This document shows, piece after piece, positions 50,777 to 63,100 of a stretch of DNA of 64,000 nucleotides. A model generated the notes under the pieces. It saw only the letters and a program-made list of their open reading frames with translations. It was not told where the DNA came from and ran no database searches. This DNA comes from Tausonia pullulans (taxonomy: Eukaryota; Basidiomycota; Tremellomycetes; Cystofilobasidiales; Mrakiaceae), in assembly GCA_951802195.1 (NCBI GenBank), contig OX637625.1:496001-560000 (forward strand). The letters run 5' to 3'. Position 1 is the stretch's first letter; every line of letters begins with the position of its first letter. A program made the position numbers and the translations under genes.

Positions 50777-52228
50777 TTAAGCGTCCGCCCGGTCACTGAG
50801 GTGAATGAGGAGGTTCGAGAGACACCGCTTTGTCACCATGTCGCCCTGTCATAGAGACTCCAAGGGTCAGATTGGGTAATAATAGGAGGAAATACCCGGA
50901 GGAGAGCCCACCTTGAGCAGCGCCGAGAACGTCGCATCCCGCAGAGGCTCCGGCAGACAAGCTCGAAGCGCCTCACGAGCTCTGGTGTGAGGAGAAGCGA
51001 CAGAAAGATCGTGAAACAGAGAGGTCGTGAGCTCGAAACTTCGGACCCAGATGGATGACAAACACCAGACGCACCTTGGGTTGTCGCTAAGCCTGAGATA
51101 GCATCGGACGACATGCTTGAGGAGCCGGACAGCCTGGCTCTCCACAAGCTGGTTGACCATGTTGCTGAGGACCGTGCCGACAGCGTAAAACCGCTCGTAC
51201 GTCTGGCAGATGTAGGCGAGGCCGAGGTCGTCGAGGAGGATCTTTTGAACGATGAAGATGGCAACTGTCTTGGAGAGCTCGGAGCCGGTCTCCATGATGC
51301 GGAGGCAGAGCGGGATAATCTCGGTGGAGAGGAGGAAGTTGATGACGTCCGAGTTGTCGTTCTGCTTTACGAGGGCGCCAATGACGCCGAGCGAGGTGAG
51401 CCGGAGATACTCGAACGGCCGAGTCTTGGAGGTCGTGTTGAGGAAGGGGTAGAGGAAGAGAGGAATGTGGGCTGAAAGAAGAACGGACCATCAGGATAAG
51501 CATAATCTTCATAAGAGAGCAGGCCAAGACTCACCGTTGAGGAAGAGGGAGCGCGTCTCGGCGTGCGACGCGACGCATTGCAGTAGCGCGAGCGCGTTAC
51601 AGACTCGGTTCGAAGCGTGCGCCGAGAGAGTCGCCGGGGATAGAAACGGGTAGACCTGGGTAATCTCTTGAAGGAGAGATGACATGATGCCTGTTAAGGA
51701 GAAAGACAGAAGAATCGAGGGGGCGACCGCGTCAACCCTTCACGCGTTCCCTTTCGTCGTTCTACCGCACTCTCAATCCGTGTTAAAGTCCCACTCACCG
51801 AACGAGTGCCAGAGCACGAGTGCAAGGTCGTCATACATCTCGCGCTTCTTGCTCAGCTCGAGCAAGGCGGCTTCACGCGTTCCAAAGTCAAGGAGCTCAA
51901 CAATGAGCTGCATGATCTCAGCCTCCTCCTGGCCTTGGCCAGCCTGGCTCTGCTGGAGGAGATAGAGTTTGTTGCTCGAACCCGACCCGGGGGCCGGGGC
52001 GTTGATTATGTTTGTCGGAAGAAGGGCTTGCTGAGGTGGGAGCGACGACGAGGCGCCGCCAGGACCGGTGTTGGACGGTCCTCCCGAGGTGGAGGGCCCG
52101 CTGGTGTTGACGTTGTTGCTGCTGCCGCTGCTGCCGCCAAGATGGGACCAGGGCGTGGAGTTTTGCATGTCGTGGCTGTTGTTGATCGACGGAGAAGGGA
52201 GAGGCGGGGTCGGCGATACGAGGGACAT
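50777..52228 (-). CDS. CAF40: CCR4-NOT complex subunit Caf40 (CNOT9/Rcd1)
   Basis: Caf40 is an armadillo-repeat subunit of CCR4-NOT, the main cytoplasmic mRNA deadenylase complex; it docks partners through a conserved groove. The N-terminal 100 or so residues are Ser/Gly/Asn-rich and disordered ([20 protein letters not shown]...). The Rcd1 domain follows: [40 protein letters not shown] then [35 protein letters not shown]-equivalent [79 protein letters not shown] and [19 protein letters not shown]. It ends [14 protein letters not shown]. The domain is nearly identical to that of other fungi. About 385 residues in six exons. Confidence 0.96.
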
Positions 52229-52829
52229 GAGCCGGCTGAGGGGGCGGGGAGGATGGGGGCGTTGGTCGGGCGATCGGTTGGTCGAGAAGGGTAAGGATAG
52301 AGCGTGGAGAATAGGAGTGACGATGCTCCCGGGAAGGGATAGGGCGCTAGCGGTTCCTTGGGCTATTGTTCCGATCTGACGTCGGAAGGAGGCGAGAGGG
52401 CGGAAGGCTGGAGAGAGACGCGTCCGAGCCGGGTCAGCAATGGGTGGATGGTGGTCGTCAGAGGAGGATCAGCTGAGATCCAAACCAAAGCCTCGACCAA
52501 CGCTTTCCTCTAAGGGTCAGTTTCTTGAGGGCCGGTTTCCAGTACGTCTCGCCGTACTCCACTCCCTCATATTGTCTCGATTGGTCTGTCCGCCATCGTC
52601 ATCGTCCCAACCCCTTGATTTCCGGCCGTGCATGCAACTCGCAAGACACGTGCGCTTCAAAGCTCTTCCCCGAATCACTCGAACCTCCCTCTTGCTCTCT
52701 TTCTCGCTCACCTGCCGTTGGAGCATCTCGACGCCGCCGTTGCCCATCACCCTCCTCTTCACCCCGAGACAGCAGCTCCCACCACTCCGGTCTCTCTCCT
52801 ACACCCACCACGCTCCAGCCAGCCCAACC
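52229..52829. other. Divergent promoter region CAF40 / DUF1917 gene
   Basis: About 600 bp between divergent starts. The DUF1917 frame stays open upstream from about 52,440 and would add a basic, Ser-rich leader beginning MQLARHVRFKALPRI; this is either untranslated leader or a possible targeting extension. Confidence 0.4.
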
Positions 52830-54793
52830 ATGGACACCATCCCCGACCTCTGCTACCATAGGGACAGCGCTCAGAGTCTAGATGAATTTCTCGCCAAGGT
52901 GTGTTTGTTCCCGTCTGCGCGTCATATAACGCACCTGTCCTCTTACGCTCGTTCTCTCTCGCCTTCCACAGCACAAGCCCTCGATGACGCGAGACGACGG
53001 GACCAAGCCCTGGGTTTGCGTTCAAGGTGCTCCCTGGACGGTTCGTCTTCGTCGGGCGTGATGGACGACCCTACGCACTGCCCGGTGTTGACGCCCGTGT
53101 CGCGTTCTGCCTATCGGCAACGCAGCCTGAGGGGGGAAAAGATAGCGAGATAGCCGTTGAAAAGGCGAGCGGTATCCGTGAGTTGGACTCAGGGCAGAAT
53201 ATCTCACATTTATGACCTAACGGCTGCGCGCGGCTCGAATCAGTCAAGGCCGCCACAGAAAGAATCCTTGAGATCGAGGTGCGTCGCTTGACTGCCCTTA
53301 TATCTTCCCAAGACGCTGAATCTAACATATCCCTCTAGAGCGACGACAGTATTCCGGTCCGAGGCAAGAAGGGTGTCAAGTCGAAGAAGGCCACTCGGGA
53401 CGAGGTTGGCCGTCGACGTCGAAATTCAAACGAACTTTCGACGTCTTGCTCTCTGACACTGCCTTGTCTCAGGTCCTTAGTAAAGCGAAGGCTGAAATTG
53501 CCGACGTGGCCCGTGAGCACAAGGTGCGTTGACCACGAGTGAGCAATGTCCATCTTCTCGAGCGTGGCTGATAGCGCGGATGGACTCCCCAAGTATACCG
53601 TCGGAAAATGGGTAAGCCCTGTTGCGTTCTACATAGACCATACAGTCTTCCCCGTCTAACCAATATATTCCATTTGCAGCTCTGCTTCCGCGAGCCTTCC
53701 AAAATCGACAGGTCTACTCTCTCGCTCTAGGCTCTTCTGTCCGTCTGTACAACTGACCCCTCGGTCAATCTCCAGCGTCTTTGCTACCCTTGCTAGGAGC
53801 GTCGTCGATGGACCTCTCGCCAAGGCTGGTGTACGCCTCGTGAAAGTGGCAACTTCGCCTATATCTGACGTCGGTGAGGAGTACCGCCATGTCATCTGCC
53901 TATACTTTTCCGATGGTTCGTGCCTCTCTTTCCCATTCTTTCTTCTACTTCTCCCACTGGTTTTCTGTCTACCCACCAGTCTGGGACAAAGATGTTGCCC
54001 GCAAGATCCTCGAAGCATCGCTCCGCCACTGCGGTATCTCACTGACGTCTGTCAAGCCGGACCTTTACACGGCCATTGGGCTCGACTCAAAGCATCCGTC
54101 CAAAATGGGAAGCTCAATCTGGACATCGATGGCACTGATGAATAAGGAGACTAGCCTGGTGGGTGGGACCTTTTCGCGACGGGTGTAAGAGAGTGGATAG
54201 AAAGACTGAAGTCTTTGCCTCTCGCGCTTCGTCAGGGCATCCTTGATGCGTACAACGCCGAGCACGAAGTTGGCGTGGCCGTTGGCAGGGAGTCCGAGAA
54301 AGGTAGCAAGAGCAAAAAGCGGAGCCGGGCACCGGAAGAAGACGCCGAGATCGAGCGCAAGGCCAAGATTCTCATACAGTACGTCGCCTACCCTTGCTCG
54401 TCTCCCCTCGCTTATACACTGACTCAACGGCACAGGTCCAAAGCGGAAGCTTCGAAGAGAGTGTTCGACGACGTCCTTTTGTCCAGCGATGAGAACGAGG
54501 TGACGTCTGTCGGCTCGTCGCCCAAGGGCAAGGTCAAGGGCGACGACAGCAGCAGCGCGGCCGGCGAAAGTGGCGGTGGCAGCGGGGCTGCGGTAAAGTT
54601 TTCTTCGTCTGAGAATGCGGAAAGGGAGACTGGGATGAAGTCACACGAGAAGAAGAAGCAGAAGGAAGAGGAGGAGGAGGGGGAGGGGAGAAGAAGACAA
54701 GTCGCGCTGCTAGTGCCACGAAGGTGGACAGCAGCAGCGGAAGCGAGACGGAGCCGGAGTCTTAGTCGTAGTGGATCGTTCCCTGAACAATGA
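52830..54793 (+). CDS. DUF1917 (C11orf68/BLES03-like) protein with long charged tail
   Basis: The first exon MDTIPDLCYHRDSAQSLDEF splices to HKPSMTRDDGTKPWVCVQ, the family's opening motif (xxRDDGTxPWI). Further exons give EGGKDSEIAVEKASGI, LKAATERILEIE, SKAKAEIADVAREHKYTVGK, LCFREPSKID, SVFATLARSVVDGPLAKAG, YRHVICLYFSD, VWDKDVARKILEASLRHCGI, and LDSKHPSKMGSSIWTS. These match the fold of the DUF1917/UPF0696 family, which resembles eIF4E but has no proven biochemical role. After DAYNAEHEVGVAVG the protein has a family-atypical tail rich in Ser, Lys and Glu (SSDENEVTSVGSSPKGK..., then KKKQKEEEEEGEG). Stop at 54,793 in this frame; a stop in a neighbouring frame near 54,765 would give a more acidic, typical end, so an unseen intron or an indel is possible. 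About nine exons. Confidence 0.8.
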
Positions 54794-55527
54794 TGGCTAC
54801 CTGGCCTTCCTTTTGCAATTTGCCTTCCACTTAGTTTGTCTCTAACTATTCTTCCTCACGACTCCCTCATGACTCCCTCACAAGCGTTTGATATGATGAA
54901 CTATCACCGACCAACTGATATTTGCTGCCGGGAGCTCTCTTCTCCGGAATGCCCGCGTGGTCTGCGACGCAACGCAGAGAAGTTACCCATGCGCTTCCTT
55001 CTCTCTAATTAACAGTCCTAGATATAGTCCTCCGCCTCTTGTCTTCATTGACGTTGATGTCCTCCGCTACTCTTTATGTATAACGTATGTCAGTCCCGTA
55101 GCCTTGACGAGCGATCAAATATCGGTTCACTCGCTGGCAAGTCAGGAGTGCTGTATGTCAGTCTTTCGTCCGCGGTCTCATGATGATGATGGTCGTTGCA
55201 AAAGAGGGCTCGCTCGCACCGAGCACGGTTGGAAGACTTCTCACGTGCCTCTCTGCTTCTCTGCGCAGAGAAGACAGAGAAGCCAGCGATGGACGAGCCT
55301 CGACCGTGTCGAAAACTGTCATGTTTGAACCCAGAGAACGCGCCGGTCTCAAGCCGAGCTCGCCGAAGTTCGGCATCTTCGCTCTCCTCCGATGGGAGGG
55401 CTTGTTGGACATGCGCGGTGCGCTCCTCTTCTCTATTGCCTTTCTCATTCCTTCGCATCTAACGCCGAAACGGCGACCCTTACGCCCTCTTCCACGACCT
55501 TTCCTCTCTCATCTGTTCCCCTCGAGC
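54794..55527. other. Spacer between DUF1917 and MFS genes
   Basis: About 730 bp same-strand spacer. The frame of the transporter is open upstream to 55,180, but that extension is Arg/Ser-rich and lacks motifs, so it is treated as leader. Opposite-strand frames at 55,090-55,458 are its shadow. Confidence 0.4.
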
Positions 55528-57910
55528 ATGACAAGCGTAAGAGACCTCGAAGACCTCGGCGAGGCGGAGAAGGGCCACGATAGGAGCCGGGTGTTCTTGT
55601 CGACATCAAAGGAGGAGGCTACCGACGAGTCCGGAGGTGCTGCAGCACCACCAGCAGCTGGCATCGTTGATGAAGAGGACCCAGATGCCATCTACCGCCG
55701 GTTCTCAGGTTCGTGGATGATCTGTATTCTTCTCTCTGGCCATTATTACAACGCTGACTCCCTTCCAGGGCGACGAAAGCACTTCATTACAGCCCAGGTC
55801 TCCTTCGCCGCCTTCCTTGCGTAAGTCTGTCTCGCTCTTTATTCTCTGTCTTCTCCTTCACATCCACCCCTTGACTTCCTCTCTACTCTCAAGAGTAGCC
55901 CGTTCGCATCGTCATGCTTCTTCCCGTCCATCCCTGAGATCGCAGAGGCCGTTTCAACGTCAGCAGAGGTCATCAACTACACGGTGCGTCTGACCTCTTT
56001 TGCAAGGCTGCATCGGGTTCCGCCGAACGGGATTACGCGCGCCCTTCTCACCCCCGATCGGAACTGAGGGTGAGAGCCCTGCTGATCTCTCGCTCGTCAT
56101 CTTTCCAGGTCTCAATCTACCTTGCCGTCCTGGGAGCAGCACCTCTTATCTGGGCACCGCTCTCTGGATACTGGGGTAGGCGCATCGTCTACTTAGTATC
56201 TCTGCCCCTGTTTATCGCCGGCTCCGTGGGCTGCGCCCTCTGCAATGACCTCCCCTCACTTATCGGCACCCGCATCCTTCAGGGGATCGGGTCCTCCGCC
56301 GTCCTTGCCGTCGGTGCCGGCACCATCGGCGACATCTTTGGACCTCTCGAGCGGGCGACGGCGATGGGCCTTTTCTACCTAGGGGCGGTTATGGGTCCGG
56401 CGTTCGCACCTGTCGTTGCCGGAGTCCTCCAAGAATATACCAAGCCCGGATGGAGATCGATGCAGTGGCTCCTGGCAGCGGCAGGCACACTCTCGGTGAC
56501 GCTCATCTTCTTCTTTCTGTGAGTTTACTGCGCTTCAAACATTTGCGAGACCTGCGCTGACCTCTCTCTCGTTCTATCTTCATCAGTCCCGAAACGTGGC
56601 ACGGCCCGACGCCGCACGAGCTCGCCCAGCGGCGCACCGGTCGTCGATTCGTCTTCTATTGGTTCAACCCGTTCACCTCTGTCCGCCTCCTCGCCATCCC
56701 CAACGTGCTTCTCATCAGTCTCAACTCGAGTTTTACCCTAATGACGGCCTATGTCATGCTCATTCCTCTCAGTGGGTGTGGCTGAGATGGAACCTTCCTC
56801 GTGGAACTGTCATGTCTGACTGCGCGCACCTTCCCAATTCCAGCCTACACAGTCGTGCGCACTACGTCATTTTATCTATTAGCCACCTCTTAAGTCCCAC
56901 TAACTAATGCCTTCTTCCTCTCAGGCTCCTCGCTACGGAGTGACAAAGTGCGTCTCTCCAGCCTCTCTCATTCCTGCTTCATCACCGACTGACGCCTCCC
57001 GACTCCCAACAGCATCGCCCTTGTCGGCCTCCTCTTCCTCCCGCAAGGCTTGGGTAATGTCGCCGGGTCCCGCCTCGGTGGTATCCTCTCCGACCGTGCC
57101 GTCGCCCGATGGATAGTCGAGCGGGGGTATCGTCGCCCGGAAGACCGCCTGCACTCGACGCTCATCGGGAGCGGGCTCATCCTACCCATCTCGATGATAG
57201 CTGGCGGTTGGCTCATGGAGACGGGCAAGGGAGGGATCGTTCCGCCATTGATCTGCCTTTGTGAGTAGTTTTCGCTCCGTGTTCTTCAAGCGAGCGGCGA
57301 GGTGCTAACGAATGTCCCCCTCTCCCTTTCCCCTCGGACCTCACAGTCATCTCTGGTTTCGCCCTCATGCTAATCCTCTCGTCTTCCAACACCTACTGCG
57401 TCGACTTTATGCAGACTCGCTCGGCCGAGATCATCGCCATCAACAACTTCATGCGCTGTTTGTCTTCTCCTTCTCTATCTTACCCCATTCAACACAGATT
57501 AATATCGCTCCCCCATCTTCACTCCAGACATGATCGCCGCCGCCGCTGTCGCTGGCATCCTCCCTCTGATCAAAAAGGTCGGCGTCGGCGCAGCCAATAC
57601 CATCGCGGCTGCGATCGGCTTCATCGGCTTCCTCTTCGTCCTCGCCATCATCCGGTGGGGTGAGGGCTGGGCCGGTCGATCAGCACCTCCGCTCAAGGCC
57701 GAGGAGGCACAGACGACAGCGGCGGCGGTGGAAGACTCGGCCGGCTCATCGGTCAAGGAGTCTGTCTCTGAGAGGGATGTCGTTGGGGAGCTGTCGAGCC
57801 AACAGGTTGTTCAGACAAGGGCGAGGGCAGGGACGATCGGCGAGGGGTGCATGCCAGACCCAAAGGAGCTTCTCGCGAGGACTTTAAGTTCTGATCGGGG
57901 AACACTCTGA
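55528..57910 (+). CDS. MFS drug:H+ antiporter, DHA1 type (12 TM)
   Basis: A proton-driven exporter of drugs or small metabolites at the plasma membrane, by family. It starts MTSVRDLEDLGEAEKGHDRS at 55,528, with a polar N-terminus, then YRRFSGRRKHFITAQVSFAA and FFPSIPEIAEAVSTSAEVIN. Motif A equivalent PLSGYWGRRIVYLVSLPLFI, motif GTRILQGIGSSAVLAVGAGT (motif B-like, R conserved), and GLFYLGAVMGPAFAPVVAGV (motif C, gP...GP) follow. PETWHGPTPHELAQRR and FNPFTSVRLLAIPNVLLISL then lead to LVGLLFLPQGLGNVAGSRLG and SDRAVARW. The end is LLARTLSSDRGTL* (57,910). About 560 residues. An 8-nt microexon (56,844-56,851, giving TYT) is needed to keep the segment IPLTYTAPRYGVTN in frame. Exons number about ten. 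Confidence 0.92.
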
Positions 57911-59412
57911 CGAGATGAAAAGGGGGTGGCGGGAGTTGAGTTGCAATCTGTATGAGTTCTTGAGGTAATTCGAGCATAAAGGGGTGTTGGGTAAGGAGGT
58001 TGGGTCTGACACCCCCGCTGGTACCGGAAGGAGCAGCCCTTTCTTCTTCCTATAGCAACTGTCTGCCAAGGAAGATCAGATTGAGGAGACCGTGTCGGTC
58101 ACCCCTTACCGGCGTTGATGATGATGCGGTAAGGAGGAAAAAGCGCTGCGTAGATAGGAAGGGGAGCCGCTAGCTGCGGTCCGGGCAAACTGAGACAGGC
58201 TGGGCAGCGCTCGTCGCCCTTGTCGCCCACGACTGCCTCTTCATTCAAATTTCTACTTTGTCTATTCGAGCACCCGACTATGACTTGCGCACCTGGTCTA
58301 GCATGATGAGATCTCCACCAGCCACCAAGCGAGGGTGTGATAATCCTTACCCACCTTCATCTCACGAATCTGCCTGTCTCCGCATCTACCCATCGATCCT
58401 CCTCCCTCCGGACAGAAATTATGCTCTTTCTCTCTCTCTCTCGACCGCCTATGCAGATCCTTCTCAAGACCCTTGAACTGCGCCTTTTCATCTCCGATCT
58501 AGTTACAGTCTCGACCACGTGCAAGGCCCTCTGGGACTGCGCATGTCAGTCTCGTCGGCTCGCTCGCTGACTTTTCGACTGGTTCTTGTTTAAAGGCTGC
58601 GACGTGAGCTAGATTGACCCTCTCAAGTCCGTTGCCTCGGCCAGGCCCCCACCCACCCCCTGCCCCTCGCTCATCATCCACGAAGAAAGCAAGCCTCAGA
58701 GTCGACGGTTTGGTGACACCAGCGTCCCCGCACAAAGACCTCGTTCACTTATCCCTGATCCCGACGCGAGGTCCAGTTTTTTTTGGGGGGGGAGATGTTT
58801 GGCTTCCGTGGCGTTGAAGAAGGTGGTCGTCGGGTGGGTGGGGGGATGTATGTATTCACGTGCCTGAGCGACTTCCCTCCTGAGCAACCGCAGCATGCCC
58901 GCTGAGCCAGACTTCGAACAGCGGCGCTCACTCAACTTCTGTCAATCAATACTCTCCAGAGAAGATGGACCACATAGCGAGGCTCTCTCCTAGCACCGCA
59001 CTCCTGTCTCAGTGGCAAGAAGGCAGGCGGGTGCTTCCCCCTCCCCCTCCCGCCTTCCTTCCAGGTGGCCCAAGGGGTGCTGCCTCTCTGTGGGTGCTGC
59101 TGGATGGAGGAGCTCTCGTGTACCAGGAAAGAGAATCGAAAAGGGTCCCCCCCCCCCCTTCCTTGTACCTGTAGCTCGGACCCGAGTGGGAAGCCAGACA
59201 GACGAGTGACCTGTCAGACGAAACGGCGCGCCGCTGCACGCGTCCCCCTCTTTGTCTGTCCGTCGCGTCGTCCTACTCGCCCCCGCGCGCGCGAGAGAGA
59301 GAGGGAGAGTGGGTGAGAGAGAGAAAGAGAGACAGAGAGAGATACAAGGTCAAGTCGATATAGTCCTCCAAACCCCATGCGGTTCCTTCCTTCCTTCCTG
59401 CCCTCGGCCCGC
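57911..59412. other. Gene-poor 1.5-kb convergent stretch with G/C and GA runs
   Basis: 3' flanks of two converging genes. It contains short G and C runs (58,785-58,793; 59,150-59,159) and, at 59,288-59,345, a run dominated by GA dinucleotides. No gene, tRNA-like box pair or mobile element is evident. Confidence 0.5.
59288..59345. repeat. Imperfect (GA)n microsatellite
   Basis: A purine run of about 58 bp made mostly of GA repeats with GGGA interruptions, directly 3' of the small unassigned gene. Confidence 0.7.
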
Positions 59413-59896
59413 TCAACCCTGGGTGGCCTCGTCCTTCGTCTGGAGCTGCTTCGCGTACTGGTCGATCCGGAACAGGACGTCCTTGGGGACCTTGCACGCC
59501 GAGAGCTCGATGTCCTCCGTCTTGCCGTCCGAGTACTGCACCCAGAGCTTCTCCTCGTGCTCGCCCGAGACGTTAGGCGTCGTCGCCTGGACCCAGAGGT
59601 GGAGCGTCGGCGAGGGCCCCTTGGCTGGGTTTGGGGTCGGCGTGTAGGTGATGGTTCCTGATCGGGTGGTCGTGAGGTGGGGGAGGACGTTCTTGAGCTT
59701 GGAGGCCGACGGCGACTTGGGGGAGACAGACATGCGGACGGCTGAAAGCGGGGAGACAGCGAAGGAGGGAAGGACGAGTTAGACGACAGGCTGGCGGCTG
59801 GGCGAAAGGTGGGAAGCGGCGGCAGGAGGGGGGCGGGGACGAACCGGCGATGTAAGGCATGGCGAGGCCGCGCCAAACCTTGGCGGAGAAGCCCAT
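59413..59896 (-). CDS. Small conserved-looking protein, possibly mitochondrial ribosomal
   Basis: Two exons: MGFSAKVWRGLAMPYIA (from 59,896) joined in phase to AVRMSVSPKSPSASKLKNVL, then PHLTTTRSGTITYTPT, LHLWVQATTPNVSG, KLWVQYSDGKTEDIELSAC and VPKDVLFRIDQYAKQLQTK, ending DEATQG*. About 125 residues, with a basic amphipathic start. The layout (short helix, SP-x-S-x-x-x-x-K-L-K-N-V-L stretch, then beta strands with WVQYSDGKTEDI) recalls small thioredoxin-fold subunits of the mitochondrial large ribosomal subunit (mL53/mL43-type) but the match is weak and I do not assign it. Regular splice signals and an intact frame support a real gene. A 270-bp spacer separates it from the ABP1 stop. Confidence 0.6.
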
Positions 59897-60168
59897 GCTG
59901 GTGACGGGCGGGGAACGAGAGACGAGAAGAGGCGGGCGAGCGAGAAGTGTTGGAGGTTGGAGAGAGACGCGGTCTGCCGTCGCGTTCTGGCCCCGGTCGG
60001 AGAGAAGGAGCGGATGGGCGAGCGGCGATCCATGCGGCCCTGTCTCTACGTTGCTCTTTCTTTCTTGCTTCATGGATGTCTCTTAACTTCCAAGGCCTTA
60101 TAACGAGAAGACGCTAACATCAAATCTAGGTAGCCCTCAAGGCCACCATCGCTCTTTTCGCCCGTCCT

Positions 60169-63100
60169 CTACTGCTGAGGCTCGACATAGTTCCTGAGAT
60201 CCCATTCGCGACGTTAGCTCTCGCAGTCCCACCACCTAAACCAGGAGGGAGAGGACTCACGCAGGGAACAGTCCCTCAGCGCCATCGGGTCCAGTGCCAG
60301 ACCACCACTCCTCCGAGACGCGCTCGATAGAGACGATGTTGTCGCCCTCCTTGAAGGTGAGCTCATTGCCTTCGGCGGCGTCGTAGCTTTGGTAGGTAAA
60401 GGGGTCAGCGATGGAATTCCAGCAAGAGTCTGGACGTCAGACTCACTCGTAGAGCGCGATGGCAATCTCCCCAGAAGCAGTGGGCGCCTCCACAGGAGCA
60501 GCCTCGGGCTCCGGAGCAGGAGGAGCCGGAGGAGGGGGAGGGGGAGCCTCCTCCTCCTCGGCCTCCTCGTGAGGGGCAGAGGCAGCGGTGTCGTCGTTGC
60601 CCTCGATCTTCTCGACGTAGTTGGCGGGGAACTGAGGGTGTCGAGGAGGGGGTCAGCCCTTGAGTATAAGAGGGAAAGAGAGGGAGAAGGAGAGAGGCGT
60701 ACAAGGCCCTCCTCGCCCTTCTCGTTGACGGCCTTCCACCAGCCCTCGTCGATCTGTTCAGACCAGAAAAGAGAGAGCTTCAAAATCAGCCCCATCCTTT
60801 ACCTGACCCCTTTCCCTTCAAGACACAAGAGACTCACCTCCTCAACTTCCGTAAGAATCTCCCCCTCCCTCAAATTCACCTCATTGTCCTCCGTCTTCTC
60901 ATAGTCAAACAGGACACGTGCTCGCTTCCCATGCTGTCCTCCTGCGTCCCCACCAACAACAGCCTCCTTGACAGCAGCCACCGCGCTCGTGACGGCCTCC
61001 TTGACCTGCTCGACGACCGTCGTCGGCTCAGCAGCCGGGGCAGGGGGGGGAGGAGGAGGTGGGGGTACCTCCGGCGCTTCCTCATCGTCATCCCCGAAGT
61101 CGTCATCGTCCGGGAACGCCGGCGCGGAGTTGACAACAGGCGGCTTGGGGACGCTCCTCGCCGCAGGAGCAGGGGTGGGCTCAGGCTCCTCGAAACCCTC
61201 GTCGTCATCGGCGGTAACGGCGGGCGCAGGAGGAGGCCGCGAGGCAAGGTTGATGCGCGGAGGGAGAGCAGCCGCAGGAGCGGGAACGGGAGGGTCCTCG
61301 GACCAGTCGTCTTCTTCCGGCTGCTCGTCATCCGAGTCGGGCTGAGGGGGGCGAGCAGGGGGAGGGGGTGCGGCGGTAGCGGCGGCGGCGGGTGCAGGGG
61401 TGGGAGCAGGAGCAGGCTCGGGAGAGGGCGAGCGGCGAGAGGAGATGGCGGCGTCACCGGCAGTAGCACCAAGGATGGAGGCCGTGGCTGGAGAAGAAAG
61501 TGAAAGTTCGTCAGTCTCTCGATTGATCAAGTCAATTACGAAGCTGCGGACTGACCGGCCTTGGACCTCTGCTCCTCCTCAGCGTCACGCGCCTTGGCGA
61601 GCGCCTGCCTCTCAGACCATGTGAGCTTTTTGCCTTCGGTAGAAGCAGGACCAGCAGCGGCGCCAGGGGTCGACGAAGTCGCGCCAGAGCCCCAGCGGTT
61701 CAGGACGGGCTTGGACGAAGCGGCCGGCGAGGAGCTGGCCGATTCCTGGAGAACGGCACCCGCACCCCAGCGGTTGGCGAGCTTCTTGGGTGCCGGTAGG
61801 GAGACAGGGGTGTAGGCCGTGCCCTGTTGATAAGAACCGCAGGGGTTAGTGACTTCCATCCAGGAGTGCTGACGAGGGAGAGGGGATACGAACGACCGGG
61901 CCAATCCGTTCCTCGGGCGCGGGCTTGGAAGACGCGGTAGCAGCAGGAGCGGCGGGCTCGGCACGAGGGGGAGGCGCCTTGTAGGCTGGGGTGGCAGCGG
62001 GCTGGAACGAAAGAAGCGATGACTTTAGTCGCAGGTCATCACATCAGAGACAAATGCGACTCACCGAGCCGAAGGACTTGGGAGCGTTCGCACCAGCCGC
62101 ACCGAAGCGAGGAACGACTGTCGCGCCAACGGGAGGAGGCTCGTCCCCCCATGTCTCATCGTCGTTGATGTCCGACTTGGGTGCCGAGGCAGCAGGCTGA
62201 GCGACGGGCGTGGCAGACTTGAAGCGATCCGCACCATACTCGACAGCTCGAGGCGCGGCAGAGGGATGGATGTGACTGGCAGACGAGGCGGTGGCCGAAG
62301 GCTCGTCGTCCCCCCACGACTCGTCATCGTTCTTGGAGGGCACGCTCGTCGTCGGAGGCGTCCAGCGCTTGGCGGGGGCAGCCGCCGGCTTGCTGCCGAG
62401 TCCAGGGAGCGCGGTCTTGACGGCCTGCTGGCGGTAGGCCGAGCCCTGGTGGAGGCAAGAGCCATTGAGCGTGCGTCAGCTGAGGGAACCGAGCGGCAGC
62501 GCAAGAGGGGATCGCCGAAACGCACGCTCGACGTGAGCGCAGGCTTGGTTTCGCCAGCCTTAAGCGCGTTCATGTCGACCTTGATCGGCTGGTAGCTACT
62601 GCCGACAGCGGCGATCTTCTCCGGCGCCCGAGGGGCCTCCTTGTGGACCGAGTACTTGGCTCCGCCGGCGTCGGCGAGACGCTTGCGGATGTGAGCGGGG
62701 TCGACGTCGGCCTGTCGCAGCAGCGGGCGGGCGATGTGGTCAGCCCAGGTCTGAATGCACAGCGACGAACGACACAGGCTCACCTCGTTGCGGGCGTTGA
62801 CCTGGATGTGGGCCTCCTTGAGGAAGCGGGCGACGGCCGTCGAGTGGGTGTGGAAGAGGCCCTTTTTGTTCTCGGGGACACCGTCTGCAGAAGGGTTGTG
62901 TGCTGGATCAGTCGTCTCTCCAGAACATAAGCCGTGTTTGAATACATCTGATCTCACCTCCACACCAGTTCTATGGAGGAAGGAGGGACTTCGGTAAGTT
63001 CAGAGGGCCTGTGCGGACGGGTACGAGCGACGAGACTGTGCCATGTCGACAGAGAGGGAGCATGGCAACGCACGATCTGGATGAACTTGGGCAGCTCCGA

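Noticed and set aside
60931-61503. 190-codon plus-strand open frame in the ABP1 interval
   Set aside because: It is the complement of the Ala/Pro/Glu-rich middle of ABP1, whose frame is established by ADF-H and SH3 domains on both sides.
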